A stretch of DNA of 64,000 bases from JBGVSA01 sp041807905 (GTDB taxonomy: Bacteria; Pseudomonadota; Gammaproteobacteria; Burkholderiales; Rhodocyclaceae), in assembly GCF_041807905.1 (NCBI RefSeq), contig NZ_JBGVSA010000017.1:34576-98575 (forward strand), given 5' to 3'. Below the pieces are notes generated by a model, which saw only the letters and a program-made list of their open reading frames with translations, was not told the DNA's origin and ran no database searches. Each line of letters opens with the position of its first letter. Positions within the stretch are counted from its first letter, which is position 1. This document shows positions 1 through 8,088 of the stretch, piece by piece. A program made the translations under genes and the position numbers.

Positions 1-251
1 GGTAACCCATAGCGGCGCTGCAGCCAGGCGGCGATGGTTTCGCGCAGGCAGTCGATGCCCGCCGTGGTCGGGTAGGTCGCCAGGCCCGAAAGCGTGTCGA
101 CCAGCCGGTCGCGGATCAGGGCCGGCGTAGCGTGCTGCGGTTCGCCGATCGACAGGCGGATGGCCGGCAGATCGGGCGGCGTGACGCCGTTGAATAACGC
201 ACGCAGCTTTTCGAACGGATAGGGCTGAAGACTCTCGAGATGAGGATTCAC
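1..251 (-). CDS. dapC: Succinyldiaminopimelate aminotransferase, N-terminal part (runs off window)
   Basis: The first 83 codons of a leftward gene are present; the rest lies beyond position 1. The product is expected to be the PLP-dependent class I/II aminotransferase that converts N-succinyl-2-amino-6-ketopimelate to N-succinyl-LL-diaminopimelate in lysine and peptidoglycan synthesis. The visible start contains NPHLESLQPYPFEKLRALF, followed by LSIGEP and the aminotransferase-like stretch LATYPTTAGI, which matches the DapC N-terminus as I know it. GTG at 251 is chosen because an in-frame TGA lies seven codons upstream and a GGAAAAA ribosome site precedes it. The PLP lysine is outside the window, so a related aminotransferase cannot be fully excluded. 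Confidence 0.8.
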   Translation of the reverse strand, partial: MNPHLESLQPYPFEKLRALFNGVTPPDLPAIRLSIGEPQHATPALIRDRLVDTLSGLATYPTTAGIDCLRETIAAWLQRRYGL

Positions 252-278
252 GGCTGTTTTTCCGGCTCAGACATTCAG

Positions 279-329
279 CGGCCTCGACGGATCGGGTCCG
301 GTCGAGGCCGCATGGGAGCCGCGATTATA
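279..329 (-). promoter_or_regulatory. Probable dapC promoter -10 and leader hairpin
   Basis: On the minus strand a perfect TATAAT lies at 329-324, about 73 bases upstream of the dapC GTG; the -35 region is poor. Just downstream is a strong inverted repeat, CGGCCTCGAC at 279-288 pairing with GTCGAGGCCG at 301-310 around a 12-base loop. The hairpin would sit at the 5' end of the dapC leader, or act on readthrough from the beta-lactamase gene. It has no U-tract, so it is not a classical terminator. Confidence 0.5.
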
Positions 330-368
330 CGCCGGCCATCGAGCGGCCGCCGCCCCGCTTGGGGCCGG

Positions 369-1247
369 TCAGGCCGGGTCCAGCCCCTTGGCGACGATCC
401 GTGCGGCGGCGGCCACGACATCGCTGCGCGCCTCGGCGTCCTTGCGGGGCTGCGTGAAATACACCGCCAGCACCACGGCGCTGCCATCCGGGCGCCACAG
501 GATGCCCACGTCGTTGGTGGTGCCGTAGTCGCCCGAGCCGGTCTTGTCGCCGACGATCCAGTCCTTTGGCACGCCCGCGCGGATACGCGCGGCACCCGTT
601 GTGTTGCCGCGCAGCCATTCGATCAATTGCCCCCGTTGCGCGGCCGGCAGCGCAGTGCCCAAGGCAAAGCGGTGAAGCAGCATGCCCATGGCGGCTGGGG
701 AACTGGTGTCGCGAGCGTCGCCGGGCACGGCGGTGTTGAGCTCGGGTTCCCATCGGTCGATGCGAAAGACGGTGTCGCCTTGCGCGCGGGCAAACGCTGT
801 CACGCCCGCCGGCCCGCCGAGTTCCTTCATGAGCAGGTTGGCCGCGGCGTTGTCGCTGTATTGCATCGCTGCTACGCAAAGGGCGCCGACGCTCATGCCC
901 TCCGCGAGGCGCTTTTCCGTGATCGGCGAATAAGTGACAAGGTCCGCCGCGGTGTAGCGGACGAGCCGCTCGAGCAGGCCCGGTTCGGTCGCGCTGCGAT
1001 GGAGAATGCCCGCCGCCAGCGCAACTTTGAAGGTGCTGCATAGGGGAAAGCGCTCGTCCGCCCGATGACGGATTTGGTGCGCGCGCCGCGTGTCGAGCGC
1101 GAACACACCAAGCCGGCCCTGCGAGGTCGATTCGAGCGCGGCCAGCTCGCTTTCGACGCTGGCGGCCAGAGATGTACGCGAAACCATGGCGAGCGGGGCG
1201 GCCATGCCGGCCAGCAGGATCGAACGACGGCGGGCAGAGTGCGTCAT
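369..1247 (-). CDS. Class A serine beta-lactamase with Tat-type signal
   Basis: Periplasmic enzyme of 292 residues that hydrolyses beta-lactams by an acyl-serine route. All class A motifs are visible: S71-T-F-K74, S130-D-N132, the omega-loop E166-P-E-L-N170 and K234-T-G236. The N-terminus SARRRSILLAG followed by a hydrophobic stretch resembles a twin-arginine signal. A cysteine directly precedes the active serine (CSTFK), as in Burkholderia PenA, but the KTGSG region has no cysteine partner at the Ambler 238 position. ATG 1247 is preferred over a longer frame because it places the signal peptide at the N-terminus. No LysR-type regulator lies beside it; the divergent neighbour is an MBL-fold hydrolase. 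Substrate range cannot be read from sequence. Confidence 0.9.
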   Translation of the reverse strand: MTHSARRRSILLAGMAAPLAMVSRTSLAASVESELAALESTSQGRLGVFALDTRRAHQIRHRADERFPLCSTFKVALAAGILHRSATEPGLLERLVRYTAADLVTYSPITEKRLAEGMSVGALCVAAMQYSDNAAANLLMKELGGPAGVTAFARAQGDTVFRIDRWEPELNTAVPGDARDTSSPAAMGMLLHRFALGTALPAAQRGQLIEWLRGNTTGAARIRAGVPKDWIVGDKTGSGDYGTTNDVGILWRPDGSAVVLAVYFTQPRKDAEARSDVVAAAARIVAKGLDPA

Positions 1248-1373
1248 GACAATTCCAGGGTTCAAACCGCCAATTGTAGCCGCCCGGAAATATCCGAAGC
1301 TGCCAAATCCCCGCATTGTGGCGATTACTCGTGGCCAGTAAGGTAGTCGGCATCCTCTCGCTCAAGGACCAAC

Positions 1374-2342
1374 ATGGAGCACTCGCAAGAACAGGTCATC
1401 GACTATGGCGACGGCATCCACGCCATCGACACAGGACTGCTGCGCCACCACTTCGACGCCAGCTACCTGATTGTCGAAAACGGCCGTGCGGCATTTGTCG
1501 ACACCGGCACGGCGCTGGCAGTGCCGCGTCTGCTGGAGGCGCTTGAAAGCCGGGGCCTTTCAGTGAAAGCCGTGGACTGGGTGATCCTGACCCACGTGCA
1601 CCTCGATCATGCCGGCGGAGCGGGGGCGCTCATGCAGCATCTGCCGAATGCGCAGCTCGTGGTGCATCCGCGCGGCGCGCGCCACATGATCGATCCGACG
1701 GCGCTGACTGCTGGTGCGACGGCTGTCTATGGCGAAGCGGCCATGCGCGAAACATACGGCGAACTGGTGCCCGTGCCGGCGGACAGGGTGATCGAAGCCC
1801 CCGATGGCCACGTCGTCGAGCTCGCCGGCCGCCGTATCGTCTGCCTGGATACACCGGGGCATGCACGCCATCACAATTGCATGTTCGACGCGCGCTCGCG
1901 TGCGGTGTTCGCAGGCGACACGTTTGGAATCTCATACCGCGAGACCGACTGCGCAGACGGCGCCTTCGTCATTCCGACCACCTCGCCCGTGCAGTTCGAT
2001 CCGGATGCGCTGAAGGCGTCGATCGCGCGTTTGGTGGGCTTGTCGGCCGAGGCCGTGTACCTGACGCACTTCGGGCGCGTGGATTGCGTGGAAGCGCGTT
2101 CCCGCGAACTCATGGAGCAGATCGACGAGATGGTGAAGCTCGCGCATGACTCGCACGGGCAGCCTGACCGCCATGCATGGCTCGTTGAGCGCCTCGGCGC
2201 GCTCTATGCCATTCGCGCCGCCCGCCGCCATTGCCCGCTGCCGGCGGCGACCGTCATCGAGTTGCTGTCACTGGATATCGAACTGAATGCGCAGGGGCTG
2301 GAGGTCTGGCTGGACCGGCAGCACGGCGCCCGCGAAAGGTGA
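1374..2342 (+). CDS. Metallo-beta-lactamase-fold hydrolase
   Basis: A 322-residue cytoplasmic MBL-fold protein. The zinc-binding signature HVHLDH is at residues 74-79, a second metal histidine sits in LDTPGHARHH, and a metal aspartate in FAGDTFG. The order is typical of the glyoxalase-II/quorum-lactonase-like branch and not of class B beta-lactamases. There is no signal peptide. ATG 1374 is preceded by AAGGACC. The C-terminal third (about 240-322) is an added helical region seen in many stand-alone MBL hydrolases. It is divergent from the class A beta-lactamase, but nothing in its sequence links it to antibiotic hydrolysis; the substrate is unknown. Confidence 0.75.
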   Translation: MEHSQEQVIDYGDGIHAIDTGLLRHHFDASYLIVENGRAAFVDTGTALAVPRLLEALESRGLSVKAVDWVILTHVHLDHAGGAGALMQHLPNAQLVVHPRGARHMIDPTALTAGATAVYGEAAMRETYGELVPVPADRVIEAPDGHVVELAGRRIVCLDTPGHARHHNCMFDARSRAVFAGDTFGISYRETDCADGAFVIPTTSPVQFDPDALKASIARLVGLSAEAVYLTHFGRVDCVEARSRELMEQIDEMVKLAHDSHGQPDRHAWLVERLGALYAIRAARRHCPLPAATVIELLSLDIELNAQGLEVWLDRQHGARER

Positions 2343-2351
2343 TTCGCGGGC
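2328..2351. terminator. Hairpin between convergent genes
   Basis: GCCCGCGAA at 2328-2336 pairs perfectly with TTCGCGGGC at 2343-2351 around a six-base loop. It overlaps the TGA stop of the MBL gene and faces the end of the MacB-like permease gene. There is no U-tract on either strand, so it may be a weak bidirectional or Rho-assisted terminator or an mRNA-end stabiliser. Confidence 0.4.
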
Positions 2352-2358
2352 AGTGCCG

Positions 2359-3576
2359 TCATTCGTGGCGCAAAGCCTCGATGGGGTCGAGCTGCGCGGC
2401 GCGGCGGGCGGGGACGTAGCCGAAGAGCACGCCGACGGCGGCCGAGAAACAGAACGCCAGCAGGTTGATCTGGAGATCGAATTCGAACGGCAATTGCATG
2501 ACCTGCGACAGCCCGGCCGAGGCAATCAGCGCCAACACGATGCCGATGATGCCGCCCAGCGAAGACAGCACCACCGATTCCACCAGGAACTGCAGCAGGA
2601 CTTCGCGCTCCAGCGCCCCGATCGCAAGCCGGATGCCGATCTCCCGCGTACGTTCGGTGACCGACACCAGCATGATGTTCATGATGCCGATGCCGCCGAC
2701 GAGCAGGCTCACTGCCGCCACGGCGCCGAGCAGGGTCGTCATGACCTTGGTGGTGGTCGACAGCGTCTGGGCGATCTGCTTGGTGTCGACGACCTGGAAG
2801 TCATCATCGCGCCCTGGCTGGATGTTGCGGCGCACGCGCAGAACGTTGGTAATGTCTTGTGCGACCTGTTCCGTATCGAAGCCGTCCTTGGCCGACACGA
2901 AGATGTTCGGGATCACCTGGGTGCTGGTGCGCCCGAGCACGCGACGCAGCATGGTCTTGAGCGGCAGCAGGACGGTGTCGTCCTGGTCCTGGCCCATGGC
3001 GGACTGGCCCTTGGGGGCAAGCACGCCGATGATGTCGCACGGAAGATCGCGCACGCGCAGCTTCTGGCCGATCGGGTCGGTATTGGGAAACAGCTTGGTC
3101 TGGATCGTGGCGCCAATCACGCACACGGCCTTGCCTGATTGCTGCTCGGCGTCCGTGAAGCCGCGGCCGGAGCCGATGCTCCAGTTGCCCACGGTGAAGT
3201 AGTCATTGGTGACGCCGTTGGCCTGCGTGGTCCAGTTCTGCTGCATGAAAACAGTGCTGACCGAGCGCGTCATGGTCGGAGCCACGGCACGCACGCCGGG
3301 TACGAGTTCGGCGATGGCGGTGGCGTCTTCGAGCTTGAAGTTCGGTGCTCCGGAAAAGCCCGTGCCGGGGCCGAAGCCGCGTCCCGGCCGCACGAACAGC
3401 AGGTTGCTGCCGAGGCTGGATACCTGTGCCGTGATCGAGTTGGTCGCGCCATTGCCGAGCGTGACCATCGTGATCACGGCGGCCACGCCGATGACGATGC
3501 CGAGCACCGTCAGGAACGCACGCAGCATGTTGCGGCGGATCTCGCGGATGGCGAGGAGCAATGCGTTGAAGAACAT
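2359..3576 (-). CDS. macB: MacB-type ABC transporter permease
   Basis: 405-residue inner-membrane permease of the MacB/FtsX family. A short cytoplasmic N-terminus is followed by one membrane segment (RAFLTVLGIVIGVAAVIT, about 20-40), a large periplasmic MacB core domain (about 45-275) and three C-terminal membrane segments ending before the conserved PARRAAQLDPIEALRHE tail. Here the permease is separate from its ATPase, unlike E. coli MacB where the two are fused. Start ATG 3576 shares one base with the stop of the ATPase gene, and a longer upstream frame is only read-through of that gene. It would use ATP-driven conformational change to push periplasmic substrate through the MacA/outer-membrane channel. 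Confidence 0.88.
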   Translation of the reverse strand: MFFNALLLAIREIRRNMLRAFLTVLGIVIGVAAVITMVTLGNGATNSITAQVSSLGSNLLFVRPGRGFGPGTGFSGAPNFKLEDATAIAELVPGVRAVAPTMTRSVSTVFMQQNWTTQANGVTNDYFTVGNWSIGSGRGFTDAEQQSGKAVCVIGATIQTKLFPNTDPIGQKLRVRDLPCDIIGVLAPKGQSAMGQDQDDTVLLPLKTMLRRVLGRTSTQVIPNIFVSAKDGFDTEQVAQDITNVLRVRRNIQPGRDDDFQVVDTKQIAQTLSTTTKVMTTLLGAVAAVSLLVGGIGIMNIMLVSVTERTREIGIRLAIGALEREVLLQFLVESVVLSSLGGIIGIVLALIASAGLSQVMQLPFEFDLQINLLAFCFSAAVGVLFGYVPARRAAQLDPIEALRHE

Positions 3577-4295
3577 CAGTGCGTACCCTCCGTCATCTTG
3601 CCGGTGACGCGCTCGTCGTCGGCGACGAGACCGTCGACGAAGCGGATGATGCGATGCGCATAGGCTGCCATGTCCGGCTCGTGCGTCACCATCAGAATGG
3701 TGATGCCACGCTCGCGATTGAGCTGCGTGAGCAGGCCCATGATTTCCTCGCTGCGTGCCGAATCGAGGTTGCCGGTCGGCTCGTCCGCGAGCAATACCGA
3801 CGGCTGCGTAACGATGGCGCGTGCGATGGCAACGCGCTGCATCTGGCCGCCCGACAGTTCGGCCGGTGTGTGGTGTTCCCATCCGGTCAGGCCGACGGCA
3901 GCGAGCGCCTCGCGCGCGGCGTCGTGGCGTTCCTGCCGGGGCATGCCGCGGTAGAGCAGGGGCAGTTCGACGTTTTCCAGCGCGGTGGTGCGCGCCAGCA
4001 GATTGAAGCCCTGGAACACGAAACCCAGGTAGTGACGACGCAGCATGGCGCGCTCGTCCCGGTTGAGCGTTTCGACGTGGGTGCCACGAAAGACGTATTC
4101 GCCGGACGTGGGTGAGTCGAGGCAGCCCAGAATGTTCATGGTCGTCGATTTGCCCGAGCCGCTATGGCCCATGATCGCCACGAACTCACCTTCCTGGATG
4201 TCGAAGCTCACGCCGCGCAACGCCTGGAATGCTGCCGTGCCACGCCCGTACGTCTTGGTGACGTCGCGCATTCTGATGAAGGTTCCGTCACTCAT
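3576..4295 (-). CDS. macB: MacB-type ABC transporter ATP-binding protein
   Basis: 239-residue ABC ATPase of the LolD/MacB (MJ0796-like) group. It has Walker A GHSGSGKST (about 43-51), Q-loop FVFQGFNLL, signature LSGGQMQR, Walker B VLLADEP and the H-loop MVTHEPD. It overlaps the macA stop by four bases (ATGA) and the permease start by one base, so translation is probably coupled. It powers the separate permease encoded next. LolD is an alternative family member, but a clear lolD exists elsewhere in this window and the operon context here is efflux. Confidence 0.88.
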   Translation of the reverse strand: MSDGTFIRMRDVTKTYGRGTAAFQALRGVSFDIQEGEFVAIMGHSGSGKSTTMNILGCLDSPTSGEYVFRGTHVETLNRDERAMLRRHYLGFVFQGFNLLARTTALENVELPLLYRGMPRQERHDAAREALAAVGLTGWEHHTPAELSGGQMQRVAIARAIVTQPSVLLADEPTGNLDSARSEEIMGLLTQLNRERGITILMVTHEPDMAAYAHRIIRFVDGLVADDERVTGKMTEGTH

Positions 4296-5599
4296 CGCTT
4301 GGCGCCCGCGGCGGCAGACGTGGCTGCCGTGATGACCTGCATGCCCTCGGTGAGGCCCTCGCCGCTGACCACGGTGTAGCGGCCATCGGTCAGGCCGACC
4401 GAAACCTGGATCGGCTCAGGATGTCCGTTGCGCAACACCCATACCGTGCCGCTGGTGTCGCTGGCCTGGCGCCCGGTGGCCGTGACCTGCTTGGGGCGAT
4501 TCATGCCACCCGGCATCGGGAACAGTGAGGACAAGACGCTCCTCTTGCCATCCGGGCCGCCCGCGTTCGTGGCGGCCTGCGGCGTGAAGCGCAGCGCGGC
4601 GGCCGGCACCACCAGAGCGTTGGTGGCTTCGGCGGTGACGATGTCGGCCGTCGCCGTCATGCCGGGGCGCAACGTCAGGTCGTCGTTATTGACGGTAAGG
4701 ATTGTCGAGTACGTGACGACGTTGTCGGTCACCGTCGAGCCATAGCGCACCTGCCGCACGACGGCGTTGTATTTCTTGGTGGGGTAGGCATCCACGTTGA
4801 AGGTGGCATGCAGCCCCTCTTTGACCTGGCCGACATCGGCCTCGGCGACCGCTACGTTGAGTTCCATCTTGGCGAGATCTTCGGCGATGGTGAACAGCGT
4901 CACCGCTTGCAGCGAAGCCGCCACTGTCTGGCCGGGCTCGACGCTGCGCGTGAGTACCGTGCCGTTGATGGGCGACTTGATGCTGGCTTTGGTCAGATCC
5001 GTTTCGTTGGTGCGCAGCACGGCCGACAGTTGCACGACGCTGGCCTGGGCCGAGGACAGTGCAGCCTGCTTGTTGGCGAGTGCTGAACGGGCGTCGTCCA
5101 GTTCGCTGCCGGCAGGCAGCTTTCCACCCGACAGTTGCGCCACCTTTTCGAGACGGGCCAGATTCGTCTTGGCTTGCTCGACATCGGCGCGCGCCTGCTC
5201 GACCTTGGCCTGTGCGTTCTGCACATTGGCGCGACCCTGCGCGATGGTGTCGTCCAGCTTGCGCGTGTCGAGTACTGCCAGGACCTGGCCCTTGGTGACA
5301 CGGTCGTTGTAGTCGACCAGCACGCGGGCGACGGTGCCGGAGAGTTCCGAGCCGATGTCGACCTTGGTCGTCGGCTGCAGCGTGCCGCTGGCGGTGACGG
5401 TCGTGGCGACGTCGCCGCGCTTGACGGGTGCTGTCGTGAAGGTCGGTGCCGGCGGCTTGCGATGGGTCAGCGCATAGAGGCCTCCGCCCAATATCACCAC
5501 GACGACCGCCGCGAAAATGCCGCGACGCAGCCACTTCTTGCGAGGCGACGTGCCGTGCGTGCCCTTGATCACTTCCTGTACGTTGTTGTTGCTGCTCAT
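4292..5599 (-). CDS. macA: MacA-like periplasmic adaptor (membrane-fusion) protein
   Basis: 435-residue adaptor of a tripartite pump. A cytoplasmic N-terminus is followed by one inner-membrane anchor (about 25-45), a lipoyl/barrel-sandwich half (TTKVDIGSELSGTVARV), a long alpha-hairpin with heptad-like alanine/glutamine repeats (about 115-200), the second lipoyl half (IKSPINGTVLTRSVEPGQTV) and beta-barrel plus membrane-proximal domains. These features define the HlyD/MacA family. It overlaps the outer-membrane factor gene upstream and the ATPase gene downstream by four bases each. The long hairpin would dock onto the outer-membrane channel encoded just upstream. Confidence 0.88.
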   Translation of the reverse strand: MSSNNNVQEVIKGTHGTSPRKKWLRRGIFAAVVVVILGGGLYALTHRKPPAPTFTTAPVKRGDVATTVTASGTLQPTTKVDIGSELSGTVARVLVDYNDRVTKGQVLAVLDTRKLDDTIAQGRANVQNAQAKVEQARADVEQAKTNLARLEKVAQLSGGKLPAGSELDDARSALANKQAALSSAQASVVQLSAVLRTNETDLTKASIKSPINGTVLTRSVEPGQTVAASLQAVTLFTIAEDLAKMELNVAVAEADVGQVKEGLHATFNVDAYPTKKYNAVVRQVRYGSTVTDNVVTYSTILTVNNDDLTLRPGMTATADIVTAEATNALVVPAAALRFTPQAATNAGGPDGKRSVLSSLFPMPGGMNRPKQVTATGRQASDTSGTVWVLRNGHPEPIQVSVGLTDGRYTVVSGEGLTEGMQVITAATSAAAGAKR

Positions 5600-7056
5600 T
5601 GCGATCCGGCTCCGGATTGATTCATTGCTTCGTTGGTCGAACGTGCGGTCTGCCAGCCGCCGCCCATGGCCTTGTAGAGCTGCACGACGGTATTGGCGCG
5701 GTTGGTCTGCGCCAGCGCCAACTGGTCGTCCAGCGAGAGTTCGGTGCGCTGCGCGTCGAGCACCGTCAGCAGGTCGGTGGCGCCAGCGGTGTATTGGATC
5801 TGCGCGAGTTGCGAGGCTTCGCGCGCGGCGTCGACCGCGACCACGAGACTGGTCAGCCGTTCGCTCGTCTTGACGTAGGCATTCAGGGCGCTTTCCACGT
5901 CGGCCACCGCCTGGTTGAGCGTCGCCTGGTATGTGGCAAGCGTCTGTTCCTGCGCGGCGTTCTGGATTTCGACGTTCTGTCTTGCGCGGCCGCCGTCGAA
6001 CACGTTGCCGACGAGGCTGCCGAGAATGCTGCTGGTGATGGTGTCGGCCGAGAACAGTCCGGCCGGCGTCAGGGCTGCGACGCCAATGCTGCCGCCCAGC
6101 GTGAAGCTGGGATAGCGGGCGGCTTCGGCCACGCCGATCTGCGCCGTCTGCGCGGCCAGCCGACGTTCAGCCGCGCGCACGTCCGGCCGCTGGCGCAGCG
6201 TGTCGGCAGGGATGCCCACCGCGAGCGCGTTCCACGTTTGCGGAATGACGCCGGTGGTTGCGAGCAGGGCGTCGAGTTCGGCGCGCGGGCGGGCCAGCAG
6301 GACGGCCAACGCGATCTTGCTGTCTTCGATGCTGCGTTCGATGGCCGGGATGGACGCTCGCGTCTGTTCCACATTGCTCTGCGCCTGCCGCACGTCGAGG
6401 GCCGAGGCGATCCCTGCCTGGCCGCGCCAGTTGGTCAGTTGGTATGTTTCTTCGCGCGTGGCGAGGCTGGCGCGCGTGCTGGCGAGCGAGGCTTCATAGC
6501 CGCGCAGGCTGATGTAGTTGGTGGCCACTTCCGCCGCCAGCGAGACGCGTACATTGTCGATGTCCGCCTGGGCGGCTTCGACGCTGGCGTCGGCCGATTC
6601 CAGCGCGCGCCGGCGCCCGCCGAACAGATCGACTTCCCAGCTTGCGTCGAACCCTGCCGAGTACTGGTTGCCCACCGTGCTGACGTTGTCGGTGCGGCTG
6701 CCGCTGCGACGGCCGCTGGCGCTGGCATCCAGCGTCGGCCAGTCCTGCGCTGCCTGCACGCCGCGCTGCGCACGGGCCTGGCGCAGGCGCGCCTGGGCGG
6801 AGGCGATATCCAGGTTGGCGGCGAACGCTTGCTGGATGAGCGCGTCGAGCGTGCCGTCGCCGAACTGATGCCACCATTCGGAAAGCGTCGCAGCGTCCGG
6901 TGCGGTCCGGGTGATGCCGGCCTGACGGTTGTACCAGTCAGCGGACGTTGCCGCGTTGGGTTGCATGTAGTCCGGGCCGACGGTCACGCAGCCGGCCAGC
7001 GCGGCGCCAAGCGCCAGTGTCGTGGCTGCGAGTCGGAGTCTGGGCGAAAAGCTCAC
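5596..7056 (-). CDS. Outer-membrane efflux lipoprotein (OprM/NodT family)
   Basis: 486-residue TolC-like channel of the RND/MacAB outer-membrane factor family. A lipoprotein signal ends in the lipobox LAGC (cysteine 22), followed by CVTVGPDYMQP, the usual NodT-family mature start. Two OEP repeats follow, with long coiled helices rich in alanine and glutamine. GTG 7056 is chosen as start because it gives a normal signal peptide and follows AGGA at the right distance; a longer in-frame ATG is 14 codons upstream. It is the first gene of a four-gene leftward operon with macA, the ATPase and the permease, all translationally coupled. The operon diverges from a two-component system that may control it. 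Confidence 0.85.
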   Translation of the reverse strand: MSFSPRLRLAATTLALGAALAGCVTVGPDYMQPNAATSADWYNRQAGITRTAPDAATLSEWWHQFGDGTLDALIQQAFAANLDIASAQARLRQARAQRGVQAAQDWPTLDASASGRRSGSRTDNVSTVGNQYSAGFDASWEVDLFGGRRRALESADASVEAAQADIDNVRVSLAAEVATNYISLRGYEASLASTRASLATREETYQLTNWRGQAGIASALDVRQAQSNVEQTRASIPAIERSIEDSKIALAVLLARPRAELDALLATTGVIPQTWNALAVGIPADTLRQRPDVRAAERRLAAQTAQIGVAEAARYPSFTLGGSIGVAALTPAGLFSADTITSSILGSLVGNVFDGGRARQNVEIQNAAQEQTLATYQATLNQAVADVESALNAYVKTSERLTSLVVAVDAAREASQLAQIQYTAGATDLLTVLDAQRTELSLDDQLALAQTNRANTVVQLYKAMGGGWQTARSTNEAMNQSGAGSQ

Positions 7057-7398
7057 GGGGTGTTCCTGTATTGGGTTTGAAGCGAAGTTTGCCTGCAAGT
7101 AATGTCAAGTGCCGTGCAGCGGGTGTTAAGGCACGTAAAGATGGGTAAGGAAACGAAAGTCCGCTGTGGTGCCGTGTGGCGAGGCCGTATGATGGCGCAA
7201 CGTATTGAAAAGAGTCACATTTTGATTCGGACGTCTAACGCAATGAAACGTCATGGGTGTCGGCTCGGCGGCAATGGTCCCGCGTTGCATTGGGTGGGCC
7301 GGAGCCGGTCCAGCCTGTATCCGGGCGCCTTGCTCCGTGGGCATTGTCGGTGAGCGCTGTGACGTTTCATTGTGTTAGAGGTTCCTGGAGGTTTTCGA

Positions 7399-8088
7399 AT
7401 GCCCCGTGTATTGCTTGTCGATGACGACGTCGAACTCTGCGCCATGCAGAAGGAATATCTGTCGATGGAAGGTTTCGACGTGGAGGCCGTGCACACCGGC
7501 GAGGATGGTGTGGCCGCCGTACTCGCCAGCAATTACGACATGATTGTCCTGGATGTGATGATGCCCGGCATGAACGGCATCGACGCGTTGCGCCAGATTC
7601 GCCAGCACAGCCGCGTACCGGTCGTCATGCTTACTGCGCGCGGGGACGACATCGATCGCATCGTCGGACTTGAGCTGGGGGCGGACGACTATGTGCCCAA
7701 GCCTTCTTCGCCGCGCGAGCTGGTGGCGCGCATTCGCGCCATCCTCCGTCGCGCCGGTTCGGCCCGCAACGTGGCCGCCGCCGCGCAGCCGCTCGTGTGC
7801 GGGCAACTGACGGTGCGCCCCGAGCAGCGTCATGCCGAATGGAACGGCGAACCGCTGGAACTGACCAGCACCGAGTTCAACCTGATCGAAGCCCTGGTCC
7901 GGAGCGCCGGTCGTGTAGTCAGCAAGCAGGAGCTTTCCCAGTCGGCGCTGGGGCGCGACCTCGCGCGCTATGACCGCAGCATCGACGTTCATGTGAGCAA
8001 CCTGCGGCACAAGCTCGGCCTGCTGCCCGATGGCCGCTCTCCGATCCAGACCGTCCGTGGCGCAGGCTTTCAGTTGCTGGTGGCATGA
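7399..8088 (+). CDS. OmpR-family response regulator, CpxR-like
   Basis: 229-residue DNA-binding response regulator. The receiver domain (about 2-115) has acidic residues at 8-10, phospho-acceptor D52 in IVLDVMMPG, the conserved threonine in VVMLTARG and K101. A winged-helix domain (about 135-229) ends with the typical DVHVSNLRHKLG and TVRGAGFQL motifs. ATG 7399 has an excellent GGAGG eight bases upstream; an earlier in-frame ATG is ignored. It overlaps the downstream histidine kinase gene by four bases. Divergent orientation toward the efflux operon suggests envelope-stress control of that pump; this is inference. Confidence 0.88.
   Translation: MPRVLLVDDDVELCAMQKEYLSMEGFDVEAVHTGEDGVAAVLASNYDMIVLDVMMPGMNGIDALRQIRQHSRVPVVMLTARGDDIDRIVGLELGADDYVPKPSSPRELVARIRAILRRAGSARNVAAAAQPLVCGQLTVRPEQRHAEWNGEPLELTSTEFNLIEALVRSAGRVVSKQELSQSALGRDLARYDRSIDVHVSNLRHKLGLLPDGRSPIQTVRGAGFQLLVA

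Noticed and set aside
1374..2342. Class B metallo-beta-lactamase next to the class A gene
   Set aside because: It has the HxHxDH zinc motif but no signal peptide and a glyoxalase/lactonase-like layout with a helical C-terminal extension.
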